From positions 45,073,110 through 45,137,109 of the forward strand of contig CM077647.1 of NCBI GenBank assembly GCA_039707465.1: DNA of 64,000 nucleotides, in the 5' to 3' direction. The DNA comes from Rhabdophis nuchalis (Eukaryota; Chordata; Lepidosauria; Squamata; Natricidae). The notes beneath the pieces were generated by a model, which ran no database searches, was not told the DNA's origin, and saw only the letters and a program-made list of their open reading frames with translations. The position numbers and the translations under genes are program-made. This document shows positions 31,767-42,010 of the stretch, piece by piece (position 1 is the first letter of the stretch; every line of letters begins with the position of its first letter).

Positions 31767-32005
31767 GAGTAGAATAGAATAGCAGAATTGGAAGAGACCC
31801 TGGAGTCTTCTAGTCCAACCCCCTACTTTGGCAGGAAACCCTAAACCACTTCAGACAAATGTTGTCCAATCTCTTCTTAAAAACTTCCAGTATTGGAGGA
31901 TTTACAACTTCTGGAGGCAAGTTGTTCCACTGATTAATTGTTTTAACTGTCAAGATATTTCTATTCAGTTCTAAGTTGCTTCTCTCCTTGATTAAAGACA
32001 GGTTA
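31767..32005 (-). pseudogene. CR1 LINE 3' end
   Basis: The reversed 3' terminus lies at 31769-31830, with a TTCTA-type tail (agaatagaatag at 31772-31783) and the ccaac/ggactag signature. It continues into the last ORF2 codons on the minus strand: L-N-R-N-I-L-T-V-K-T-I-N-Q-W-N-N-L-P-P-E. The 5' part is absent; a (CA)n tract starts just beyond. Confidence 0.8.
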
Positions 32006-32037
32006 AAGTATACAGTGATTTGTATAAGTGATAAAAC

Positions 32038-32052
32038 ACACATACACATGCA

Positions 32053-32090
<38 letters not shown>
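32038..32090 (+). repeat. (CA)n microsatellite
   Basis: A near-perfect CA run, longest at 32056-32090. The Cys/Val minus-strand frame over it is an artefact. Confidence 0.9.
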
Positions 32091-32093
<3 letters not shown>

Positions 32094-32181
32094 TGCCCCA
32101 GCTCTAACCTGACTCTTCCCTGACTCAGTCACCCCAGCTCTATCCCAAATTTAGGAATTACAATGCCATAAAAAGGGAGTT

Positions 32182-32397
32182 TGTTATATCCCTGTAGCAG
32201 TTATAATGGTTTACACCAAGGTCCTCCATTTTGGCAGGAATAGAGGTTGGATTTGATTGGTTAAGAAGTCTGACAGCTCCCTATAAGAGGGCTGCTGTCA
32301 GATAGAGCATTGCTGGTTTGTTCATACTTCGTCTGTTACAATAAAGAGCTTTTTGTGAGGAAGTCCTAGTCTGCCTCATCCTTCACCCTATCTAACA
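32182..32397 (+). mobile_element. Solo LTR of an LTR retrotransposon or endogenous retrovirus
   Basis: The 216-bp unit begins tgtta and ends taaca, short inverted LTR ends of the TG...CA type. It is flanked by a perfect 5-bp duplication gagtt (32177-32181 and 32398-32402). Inside are a TATA-like ctataagagg (near 32281) and, downstream, the polyadenylation signal aataaag (near 32340). There is no internal coding region on either side, so it is a solo LTR left by recombination. The short LTR could be from Ty3/Gypsy or a retrovirus; the sequence does not decide. Confidence 0.8.
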
Positions 32398-32402
32398 GAG
32401 TT

Positions 32403-33129
32403 GTATATATTTATGAGTACAATCCCTATTTAAAAATATTGATTCTGTCTCCTATTTTGTTAACAGCTATCATTCTAACAGTGTATGGTGGTCAACCCAC
32501 TAATCTGTTCATTTAATTATCATTAATAGAACAATTTCAATAGGTCACATAATATATCAACCTACAACCACAATTTATAAATCATTTGCAAAAATCATAT
32601 AGATCATATGGATTAACTTGTATTAAAGCAGGCCTGAGCTAACATTGCTGTACTGCCAATCAGCGAAATGTAGATCACCATATAAATAGCTTGTATCACT
32701 AAAAGTAACCCAAAAAATGCTTTTTATTTTGAGACTACATGCATGAAAAACATTTATTTGGTCAATAGAGGGCACCAAATATGGGTTTTATTCCATATTC
32801 TTTCTTCTGAAAACACATTTATAGAAACCATTATAATTTTTTCCATGGCAATTACTGTTTACATGAACTATGAATATTATACCAATCAATCAGAAATTTA
32901 AACAGAATATTGAAATGGATATTATTTGCATTACATCTCTTAATCAACAATATAAAATACTGTAGTCCATTATTTATAGCTAGATAATTCCCAATGGGCA
33001 ATTGCATGCCCCTTGCAAACCTCTAGTAAAAGAATACTGTTCTGTAGAAGAACAAAATACATAGCATAACAGGATGGAAAATGAAATGTTAGTCTCTGTG
33101 CTTTTATTAGACTGTCCTGAGTTGCAAAA
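32403..33129. other. AT-rich DNA, no gene seen
   Basis: No supported gene. The 14-mer at 32762-32775 (tcaatagagggcac) resembles the CTCF core at 12 of 14 positions, which is weak evidence alone. Confidence 0.4.
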
Positions 33130-33226
33130 TTAATAGAGATATTTTATTTATTTATGTTCCACTTTTTTTAAAATTTTTACAAATAACTCAAGGTGGCAAA
33201 TCTGTTCAAAAGAACTATCTCCTCCT

Positions 33227-33873
33227 GTATATGCAGATAGTTAAGTTAAAATGTATATAATAATGAATAGAACAGACTGGGATAGACAAAAACTTTTGAA
33301 TTAGGGGAATAGCTATATCCCCGGTATGTCTACCTTTTTCTTCTCTTTTTTCTATCTTCCCCCTCTTCTCTCCCTCATACATCCTCACGGCCGATTCGCT
33401 CCCACAGAGAGGGACTTCTCCGGGTGCCATCCACTAGACTTTGTCAGCGGGTGACGCCCAGGGGAAGGGCCTTCTCTGTGGCGGGCCCAGCCCTCTGGAA
33501 CGACCTTCCCCCCGATATCAGGACAACCACAGACCTCCGCTCCTTCCGCCTAAAATTAAAGACACATCTGTTTCGCTTGGCCGGCCTAGGGTAGTCTCTT
33601 TTTAGATTGGGGTTAGTTTTAATATGGGATTTTAGCGCAGGGTTAGTTAGTTTAATCTCATTTTATTATTGTATACTGTTTGTATTTTATATGTATTTTA
33701 AATTCCCTGTGCCCCGCCTCGAGTCCCTTCTGGGAGAGAGAGCGGGTTATAAATTAAATTATTATTATTATTATTATTATTTCTTTCCGCCTTAATAATG
33801 TATGTCGATTTTCCTTTATATTTGTTAAATGTTATTTTTTATATTTATATTAATAAAGATTATTTTTTTTAAA
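33227..33873 (+). mobile_element. L1 3' end insertion, itself holding an L2 fragment
   Basis: The 19-mer aaaagaactatctcctcct flanks it at 33208-33226 and 33874-33892. The outer parts (33227-33368 and 33786-33873) are AT-rich, and the right part ends aataaagattatttttttt, an L1-like polyadenylation end. The central part is an L2 3' fragment. This is a 5'-truncated L1 that later took an L2. Confidence 0.7.
33369..33785 (+). pseudogene. L2 LINE 3' end nested in the L1 insertion
   Basis: The frame reads R-P-I-R-S-H-R-E-G-L-L-R-V-P, then A-F-S-V-A-G-P-A-L-W-N-D-L-P-P-D-I-R-T-T, ending L-F-R-L-A-G-L. The 3' UTR follows and ends in (ATT)n at 33757-33781. It closely matches the minus-strand L2 at 45187-46826, so it is of the TAA-tailed subfamily. 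Confidence 0.85.
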
Positions 33874-34041
33874 AAAAGAACTATCTCCTCCTATTTTCCC
33901 TATAATAACAACCCTGCAAAGGGAGCTGACAGGGAGTTACTGGCCCAAACTCACCTAGGCAGCTTTCATGGCTAAGTTATGACTGTGACTAGAAGAACTC
34001 ATGGTTCCCAGGTTTCTAGTCTGGTGCTTTAACTACTAGAC

Positions 34042-35335
34042 CAGTGGTCGACAAACTCATTAGTCAACAGAGCCAAATATCAACAATACAATGATTGAAA
34101 TTTATTTTGAGAGCCAGAAGGTGTGGCCTATTTTGTGGGAGTGGTTCAGCGGTCATGTGACCGGGTGGGCGTGGCCAACTTGGAAAATGTGGTGAAACTC
34201 ACTTAACAACAGTCTTGCTTAGCAACCAAAATTTTGGGCTCAATTGTGGTCATAAGTTCTCTTTCATCTGTCTCCCACTTTCTTTTTCTTTCTTTTCTTT
34301 CTTCCCTTCTTTCTCTTTCTCTCTCTTTCTGTTTCTCTCTGTCTCTGTCTCTCTCTCTGCGTCTGTCTGTCTCTCTCTCTCTGCGTCTGTCTGCCTGTAT
34401 CTCTCTCTCTGTGGCTCTTTATCTCTCTCTCCCGCCCTCCATGTCTCTTTCTGTCATTCTCTCTCTGTGTCTGTCTCTCTGTCTCTCTGTCTCTCTCTCC
34501 TCCATCCATCTCTATCTCTGTGTCTCTCTCCCCTCACTCCCTCTCTGTGTCTCTCCCCTCCCTTCCTCTTTGTCTGTGTGTCTGTCTGCCTTTGCACTCA
34601 CTCACTTACTTAATCACTCTGTGTGTGTGTGTGTGTGTGTGTGTCTCCCCCTCCCAACCCACGGATGGGCTCCAGACCAGCGGAGCCTCGTCCTTTTTTT
34701 TAACCAGGCGATCTTTCCTAAGACAAGTACATAAAAAAGAACCTTAATTGCTGGCTCAACAAAAGAAGCTGGAAGCCAGGAAGCGGAAACCTGGGACAGG
34801 AGAACAACCTTTTCTGTCCCCTTACCAGCCCATCCGGGAAGACAAGGAATGCGAGAGGGATCCCCCCCCCCTGCGGAGGGGCTCCAGACCAGCGGAGCCT
34901 CGTCCTTCTTTTTAACCAGGCGGCTATCAGAGAGAAGGCAGAGCGTGCCCGAGGGCTTGTGCAGCAGCCGAAGATCGCTTGGTTAAAGGTCGCCTGGCTA
35001 AAAAGAAGGCCGAGGCTCCGCAGGTCTGGAGCCCATCCACGGGGGGGGGGGAGAAATCCCCCTCACATTCCTCTTCTTCCCGGAAAACATAGGCGCGTGC
35101 GCACACCTACAGCCTGCAGAAGTTTCCTTCCAAAGCCCTCTGAGCGACGAAGAGCCTGTTGGGAGAGGGGCTTTGCTCCTGCTCCGGGCTGTACTTGTAC
35201 GGAGTGCGCCTATGTTTTCCATGGAGTGAGGCCGCGGCCGGAAGATAAGGAACGTGAGATGGCGCAGCGAAAGAGCCACACTCAAGGGGCCAAAGAGCCA
35301 CGTGTGGCTCGCGAGCCGCAGTTTGCTGACCACTG
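34042..35335. mobile_element. hAT-type DNA element with perfect 8-bp target duplication
   Basis: The ends are cagtggtcgacaaact and the inverted agtttgctgaccactg. The target tactagac is duplicated at 34034-34041 and 35336-35343, inside the SINE. The interior has a shared module (34130-34262), a pyrimidine satellite (34265-34650) and a GC-rich part (34660-35330) in which the segment cagaccagcggagcctcgtc occurs twice (near 34673 and 34886). No transposase frame, so it is non-autonomous. Confidence 0.9.
34265..34650 (+). repeat. Pyrimidine-rich TC/TCTG satellite, ending in (GT)n
   Basis: It contains ctctctgtctctg-type repeats, then (TG)n at 34620-34643. The long Ser/Leu/Cys frames over it are composition artefacts. 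It is the reverse-complement type of the purine array at 19190-19630. Confidence 0.85.
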
Positions 35336-35515
35336 TACTAGACCAACTTGGCTAAATATAACCATTAGTTAACAGCAAGCAGTATATTTTTCTGTATCTC
35401 TTTGCTGTTCTGAATTTTAACAGTCCAAATATGTTAGAACAAATAGATGTGTAGAAACTAAAGCTGGTTTTAAGTAAATTGGTTTTTTCCAGATGTGTTA
35501 CATATGATGTACATG

Positions 35516-35950
35516 CAGGGATGGGCTTCAAAAATTTTAGCAAGGGGTTCTCTGCCTGGCTGCTGGGGTGGGTTTGGCCATGGAGGTTTTGCCTTAGTCA
35601 GCCTTCTGCACCACTGTGTGTGTGGGAGTTTTTGGCCTCCCTGGGCACCAGAGGCTTTCCTTGAGCCTCCGAAAGGGCGAAAACGGGTTTTTCAGGCTCC
35701 AGAAGTCCTCTAAAGGCTGGAAAGGGGCCCATTTCCAGCCTTCATTAACTTCTGAAAGGCCCATTTTTCGCCCTCCCTGAGCCTTTGCCCCTACCCTGGA
35801 ATTACATATATTCAAAACAGGCTGCGTAGGGACTCCTGGGGGCGGTGGGCAGGGTCAGCCAGGAGTAGGATTTGGGGGTTCTCCCAACTGCACAGAATCT
35901 CATCTGGAGGTTCTACCAAATCTCTGTAAACCCCCAGCAGCCCACCCCTG
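35516..35950. mobile_element. hAT-like short inverted-repeat element
   Basis: The left end cagggatgggcttc and the right end agcagcccacccctg are inverted relatives. Flanking 8-mers are tgtacatg (35508-35515) and ggtatatg (35951-35958), matching at 6 of 8 positions. The GC-rich interior has no transposase. Confidence 0.65.
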
Positions 35951-36044
35951 GGTATATGCTTATTTTGCAAGGGGATAATGGTAGACCTTATTTTTATTTA
36001 GGTACATAACAAGACAATATTGTGGCATCTTCCAGCATATACTG

Positions 36045-36915
36045 ACTATAGAGGGTCCTTGACTTACAATGACAATTGGGCCCAAATTTTCTATTCCTAA
36101 GCAAGACAGGTGTTAAGTAACTTTTGTCCCATTTAATAACCTTTCTTGCTACAGTTAAGTAAATCATTGTAGCTGTTAAGTTAGTAAGACAGTAAGTGAA
36201 TATAGTTTTCCCCATTGACTTTGATTGTCAGAATGTTGCAAAAGCAGATCATATGATCTGCCAGTTGAATTTTGATCAGATGGCCATGGGGCAGTGGTGG
36301 GTTTCAAAAAAATTTAGAACCTTTTCTGTAGGTGTGGGCTGCTTTGTGGGAGTGGCTTGCCAGTCATGTGACAGGGTAGGAGTGGCTTGCTGGCCATATG
36401 ACCGGGCAGGAGTGGCTTGCTGGCCATGTGACAGAGTGGGAGTGGCTTGCCAGCCATGTGACTGGGTGGGCATGGCCAACTTGCAAAATGTGGTGAAACT
36501 CATTTAACAATGCTCTTGCTTAGCAACAAAAATGTTGGCTCAGAAACTCTGGCATTTGAAACATGCAAGTCTTAAAGCTGTCAAGTTACAAGACCCTTGC
36601 ACCCCTAATCCTTTAGAAAAAAAACCTCAGGGGTGTTCAAACTTGACAGCTTTAAGGCTTGTGGACTTCAACTCCCAGAATTCCTCCTCTTGCTCTTATC
36701 TTGATGATATGTGGACGGGTGGGGGGAGGGAGCTGGAACAGGTTCTAAACGGCACTGTAGATTTGTGGAATCTCTTCTATAGAAGGGTTAGAACTGGCAG
36801 AAACCCACTCCTGCCATGGGGATACTGCAATGCTTATAAGTGTGAAAAACAGTCATAAGTCACTTTTTTTCAGTACTACTGTAACTTTGAATGGTCTACC
36901 TGTACTCCTGTAGGG
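36045..36915. mobile_element. Squamate DNA repeat (tacctgta-ended), split by a hAT
   Basis: The left part (36049-36291, starting gtccttgacttacaatgac) and the right part (36822-36915, with gtcataagtcac and cttt-gaatggtctacctgta) belong to one repeat. Related right ends are at 52165-52262 and a left end at 56158-56350. The hAT at 36292-36813 interrupts it with its own target duplication. The class (MITE or SINE) is not settled. Confidence 0.55.
36292..36813. mobile_element. hAT-type DNA element, nested, perfect 8-bp target duplication
   Basis: The left end cagtggtgggtttc pairs with the right end gaaacccactcctg (allowing mismatches). The target ccatgggg is duplicated at 36284-36291 and 36814-36821. 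A ~30-bp motif (ggagtggcttgc plus catgtgac) repeats about four times at 36350-36470, followed by the shared gtgggcatggccaacttg module. The 56547-57214 element is a longer relative. Confidence 0.9.
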
Positions 36916-37534
36916 GAATGCTGGAATGAAAAACTGGTGTGTGGTACAGTAGATGGGGACAGATTCCATTTCAGACAAATCCCATTCAAACCTGAATAAG
37001 TGAAAATAAAATATCAAAATTACCTACAAATATCAAAATTACCTACAACCTAGATATCATCACAAGCCTTGGAAAATTAAGTATTAAAGAACCAATTAAA
37101 AAACTCTGTTTTATTTTGTTGTATCTTGTCTCTCAAAGGAAAACCAGAATATCTCTTTCCCGGATGGCATAAAGAGAACAGTGAATTAGAAATCCAGGGA
37201 ATGTGTTACAATTTAGAATCAAATTTACATCATAGTCATTATTTGAGCTTACAAATTGTTCAAAAAATGCAACTAGGAGATGGCAATTAATATTAGCTAC
37301 TGGGACTTCATCTATTGACACAAATCCAGTAGATCAAAGATTTAGGATCCTTCTTGTCAAATTAATGCCTTAACCAGTCTTCCTTTGCAATTTCCCAGAT
37401 TATTTTATGAGATGTAAGGAAAGAGGTTTGCATTAACTGGAGTATTTGCAGTTATAAACTAAGCATTTCCTACCACCACATCCCATTAATTTTTGGAACA
37501 CTTTAAAAAAAAAGGGCTATGATTTAGTAACATT
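36916..37534. other. AT-rich DNA, no gene seen
   Basis: No supported feature apart from a local duplication of atatcaaaattacctacaa near 37011-37048. Confidence 0.45.
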
Positions 37535-37745
37535 TATTTTTATTTATTTATTTGTATCCAATTTTTATTATTTTTACAAACAACAAATGAGGATGAACAT
37601 ATGTAACACATTCAATCCTCCTATTTTCTCCACAACAACCTTGTGAGGCTGAAAGAGATTGACTGACCCACACATGACAACCAGCTACTAGACATTTTCA
37701 AAAATATAGATTTAAATCCCTGGATTTTTTTTCCTATGAAGTCTC
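37535..37745 (-). mobile_element. tRNA-derived (MIR-like) squamate SINE, decayed
   Basis: The reversed tail (atttatttatttg) at 37540-37555 and the body with tcctattttctccacaacaa near 37618-37637 match the SINE at 33893-34041. The tRNA-like head near 37700-37745 is worn. Confidence 0.6.
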
Positions 37746-37929
37746 ACTTGGAGCTTTTGTGGGAGAGGTTTTGTGCCTTTCTTCAACCTCACAAAAGTTG
37801 TAAAGAAAGAGAGTCAGTCAGCATTTTGTGCCCAGCCAAAGTGTTGCTTCTTCCAGTGTTGTTAATAGCTTGGCTTTAGATATTAACTTCCCTTTCAATA
37901 TACTATAGTGCAGTTCTTTAGGAAAGTTG

Positions 37930-38291
37930 TTCTTAATAGCAGTAATGCCGGCAGCAACCCACCCCTGATGCAGAGCCCTCTTTACTGGCACATGCACCAT
38001 CACCCCAGGTCAGATCTCTGTGGTGTTTCTTTTTTGAGTTTCTGTTTCCCTGCAAACAATGAAACAGAACTTCAGGAAACAAAAAGATCTTACCTCTTGC
38101 TGCACTGCTGGTGTTGGGATGCCCCGCCTCCCATCATCCAGCTGGTCTTTGGATCTGCACATGCCGGCACATGTTGGCACACGCACACGCACATGTCAGC
38201 ATGTGTTAGTACACATGTGCATATCTTTCTGTTTGGGCATGCAGGAGCATGTAGTTTGGGTGCTCGGTGTCTCAAAGATTCACCATCATTG
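37930..38291. mobile_element. hAT-like remnants abutting a CR1
   Basis: The right edge aaagattcaccatcattg (38274-38291) is the inverted end of the gtgatggctaacc-type hAT. It is followed by ccctatac (38292-38299), the same CR1 position used by the hAT at 53532. The left part holds cccacccctg (37960-37969), an end of a different hAT, so two elements may be fused. The interior is (CA/GC)-rich. Confidence 0.45.
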
Positions 38292-38920
38292 CCCTATACC
38301 ATTTCAGACAAATGGTTGTCCAATCTCTTCTTAAAAACTTCTAGTGTTGGAGCATTCAGAACTTCTGGAGGCACTGATTAATTGTTTTCACTGTCAGGAA
38401 ATTTCTCTTTGTTTCTAAGTTGCTTCTCTCCTTGATTAATTTCCATCCATTGCTTCTTGTTCTGCCTTCAGTTACTTTGAAGAATAGATTGACTGTCTTT
38501 GTGGCAACTCCTGAGGTATTGGAACACTGCTATCATGTCACTCCAAATCCATTTTTTCTTTAAATTAGGTATACAAAATTCCAGCAGCCGCTCTTTATGT
38601 TTTAGCCTCCAGTCCCCTAATCATTTTGTTGCTTTTCTCTGCACTCTTTCTAGAGTCTCAACACCTTTTTACATACATTTTTGGTCACAACCAAAACTGG
38701 ATGCAGTATTTCAAGTGTGGTCTTATCAAGACATTATAAAGTGGTATTAAGACTTCACATTATCTTGATACTATCCTTATGTTAATGCAGCCTAGAACTG
38801 TGTTGGCTTTTTTGGCAGCTGCATCACACTGCTGGGTCATATTTAAATGGTTGCCCACTAGGACTCCAAGATCCCTCTCACTACTATACTGTACCTGTAC
38901 CTATTTGGCAATGTTAATCC
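38292..38920 (-). pseudogene. CR1 LINE ORF2 C-terminal fragment
   Basis: Minus-strand text corresponds to the CR1 at 62290-62880: a D-N-H-L-N-M-like block (38840-38870), [15 protein letters not shown], then the final S-N-G-W-K-L-I-K-E-R-S-N block. Indels break the frame. The CR1 3' UTR is interrupted at its GTATAGGG site by a hAT end. Confidence 0.75.
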
Positions 38921-39566
38921 TAATGAACATGACTATAAATATCTTAGGGAAAAGTACACAAAGGGGCACTTGCCAATGAAATTACCATGTATCAATAGTA
39001 GCAAAAAATTCTTAAAGAAATTGTATCTATTAAATGTATAAACTCCAAAATATTCAGAAATTAATTGTGAATCTGAAAGCAAAATTTTTAGTTTTATGCA
39101 TTCCTGTTTCTAATGGAATGACTTTAAATTCTGTCATTTTTCTTCATAATTTAAATTAAACATATGTTTGGTACTCAATCAGATAATACATCACCACCCA
39201 ATCACAATTCTCATTTTTCTTGCTCAATCTCCATAGTTCCAAATAGAAAACTGACCACATACAAAACGCTGCCTGATAAAAAGGCAGTGCTTCAAAGAGG
39301 TTTTTTGCAATAAAGATAAGGGTTTCTTTGTCTAGTATTTGGAACAAATATAATTTCATTCAAATGGAATGAACTATGAATTCCCTTAGATTTTAGTCAT
39401 TGAAGTGACATCTGGATAATGCAGAGATTTGTGGGTGTCTCCTCTTAGGCTGAATCCAGAGCAGATCTGTGGTTTAGCAAAATCTCTCACATAAACATAG
39501 CAAATTCTGCACTCCAGTTAGTTTTGCTAATATATTTTTGGTTTCTTGACTCATTAGAAATTAAAA
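38921..39566. other. AT-rich DNA, no gene seen
   Basis: No supported feature. Confidence 0.45.
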
Positions 39567-39785
39567 TAGCAATAAGCAATAGCACGTAGACTTATATATG
39601 TCTCCATAGGGCTTTACAGCAGTCTGAGTGGTTTACAAATGTCAGCATATTGCCCCCAACAATTTGAGTCCTCATTTTACCCATCTCGGAAGAATGAAAG
39701 GCTGAATCAACCTTGAACCAGTCAGGATTGAATTTCTGGCTATGGGCAGAGCTAGTCTGCAATACTGCATTCTAATCACTGATTC
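39567..39785 (-). mobile_element. tRNA-derived squamate SINE, nearly full length
   Basis: It is reversed. The 3' end (ataagcaatagcacgtagac) is near 39570-39590. The body has cagcatattgcccccaacaa (39643-39662) and tcctcattttaccca near 39670. The tRNA-like head is at the right (gcattctaatcactg near 39768-39782). The plus-strand fragment at 295-375 is the head of the same family. Confidence 0.75.
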
Positions 39786-41454
39786 AAAATCAGTGTTTTA
39801 GTACAAAATCCTTTAAGAAAAGGCTTTGTTTATTACGAATATTCTGGTAGGAAATAATGGAATATATATGCATACAAAGTTGAGTGGTCAGATGTTTATT
39901 CTACATTTTTTAGTAATAAATTGTGATCAAGCAATTTTAATGTCTATTTTAACAAACAAATAAGTATGGATATTTAGAAGATATTTATTATTGAAGAATG
40001 TGGGCTTTTTAAATACAGTTCATTCACCCTTGAAATCACACGTTGCTTAATATATAATTATTTAGATGCCATTTTAGATACCACCAAGTTTTATTCTTGA
40101 AGACTTTGTAAACAAATATATTTTGCAATTAATAATTATTTGCTTTTCCAATGAAATGCCAATACTCATTTGCTCATTTGTCTTGCAAGTCTTGCAACTT
40201 TTCTTATTTAATTTCCTTCCATTTTTACAAAGTACAATAATTTTTAGTTCATCACATGCTTCTATCATATGTTCAAATATATGAATATTTGGTTGCTGAT
40301 TTGGTTGCTAAATAGAACTTTATTTAATCCAGATCTGGTTCTCGTGATCCATTCTATACTTAATAACCTTTTTTAAAATTATTGAGTAAATCCCAGTTGG
40401 TTCAGTTAACAAGTAAATTCAACCATGACTTATAAACCTAGCTAGTTTATATTACATCTAAGTGAAAAAGAAACAATCTTACTGTCAGTTAGGAAAAACT
40501 TGACCAATACTTCAAATACCTGGGGAATAAATTAGAAAAAATATGTTTCAATAGTGTCTACTTTGCATGAAGAAATTTAAGAATAATCCAGAATAAATGG
40601 AATCAGTATATATTATACGGGTGTTATGCAGTTATTTTTTTAAAAGAAGCATTTAAAATTTTTAAAGAATTTTTATTTTGGTTTAAGAAAAAACACCAAA
40701 TCTAAAATGGTGCAAGGTGTGATGGCCTAATGCAAATGTAAATAACAACTGTGATTTGTTGTCTAGAAAATAGTATTGGCAACTGTTTGGCGAATTGCTT
40801 AGTTTCAGTCATATTTGCAACTACCAGTTTCGGCTGCAAAAATCCAGAAGATCACTAGAGCAAAATTTTTGCAGCTCAGAGTTGATAGCCTTAATCATGC
40901 TAGCCATTTTATAATAATACTGCAACAAAATCTCAAATTTCAGGCCCCACAGATTTTTGCTTTCTTCTCCTATTACTCCCTGCATTTTTTATTTTTCTAA
41001 ATTTTCATTTAAAGCTTCTCTTTTTCATATGTTTGAAAATTTAAAATGCCACTATTCTTTGTTTTATAGCTCAGACCCCATGTATAATATGCTGGCTGAT
41101 CAACATATCATGAAAATAAAATAAAGTGTAAGATTTCATTGCCTTTTGTGAACTTTCTCAGATCATAATCGGTCCTGCTAGATCTGATGCTTTTGTTGCT
41201 GTTAACTTATCCCCTTCTTGCTTTCTTTTTTGTTTTTTAAACATCTTTAGGTTAAACACTTTCAGCAGCAATCACTAACAAAAATTTGGATTATGATTCT
41301 AAAATCCTTCAATTTAGGCTGGCCTCAAGTACTTGCTGTCAGAAGAGGAAGAACACACAGCCTGTCTATCTCACAGTCTAAGTAAAGATGCATTGAAGCC
41401 AAAGCAAGGTATTTTGATACTAGAGGCTGGTAGTCTCACAAGCATGTATAATAT
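39786..41454. other. AT-rich DNA, no gene seen
   Basis: No coding or repeat feature could be supported. Confidence 0.45.
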
Positions 41455-42010
41455 AAGACATTGAGTCTTTATTGATTAGCCTTTGGGCTATATCAAAATG
41501 CAAAGTTCCCAAAACAAATCATTACTAACATTTTATAAAAGCAATTTAAAATGGAATTTTATAAAATACAATTTAGAATGTAATTGGAATAAAATATGAT
41601 TTAAAATGGAATTGGAATAAAATACAGTCTAAAATGAAATTGGAATAGAATACAATAATTTAAGATATAGATAAAATATGATAAAATTATATTTCGGTGT
41701 CACCCCTGCAACTTACCCTAATCAGTCCCTAATATGCAGATCTCAATTGAACCATTTTGTTTAAGTACTGTGCTGTGTTAAATGATATTTTCAGGTTCTG
41801 GCTGCACATAAGGTAAGTTGTTTTGATATGGGGATCCCAATGGGTCCTTCGTTTGGTATATAGACCAAGGTACCTATCTCTCACCCCCTTATATAAGCAA
41901 CAATCAAATAGGATATGAGCCAGGTCTTCTACTTCTGCCACTCTACAAATGCAGAGACATTCATTGTAGGGTATAGAATGGAATCTCCCATAACTGACCA
42001 TTGTGTCAAA
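41455..42010 (-). pseudogene. LINE ORF2 C-terminus, same family as 50254-51450
   Basis: The minus frame at 41729-42001 has S-I-P-Y-N-E-C-L-C-I-C-R, then E-D-L-A-H-I-L-F-D-C-C-L-Y, a C-x-C-x8-12-H-x4-C zinc-knuckle-like pattern. It aligns with the C-terminus of the 267-codon frame at 50396-51199 (V-C-I-C-G, E-D-I-S-H-V-L-L-H-C-E-L-Y). The 3' UTR runs to an aataaagactcaatg end near 41464. The clade is undetermined; similar text up to about 43240 may be its upstream part. Confidence 0.6.

Larger units (their letters stand above)
33130..35356 (-). mobile_element. tRNA-derived (MIR-like) squamate SINE split by three insertions
   Basis: Minus-strand pieces at 35344-35356, 33893-34041 and 33130-33226 join into one SINE. 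Its head agccaagttggtctagtagt gives way to a B-box-like region, a MIR-like gggccagtaactccctg segment and an AT-rich tail ending ataaataaa. Pieces are separated by an L1 3' end (33227-33873, with a 19-bp duplication of SINE text) and a hAT element (34042-35335, with an 8-bp duplication). A second copy of this SINE lies at 37535-37745. Confidence 0.75.

Noticed and set aside
34215..34734. Plus-strand Ser/Leu/Cys-rich frames (132 and 166 codons)
   Set aside because: They lie on the pyrimidine satellite inside a hAT element.
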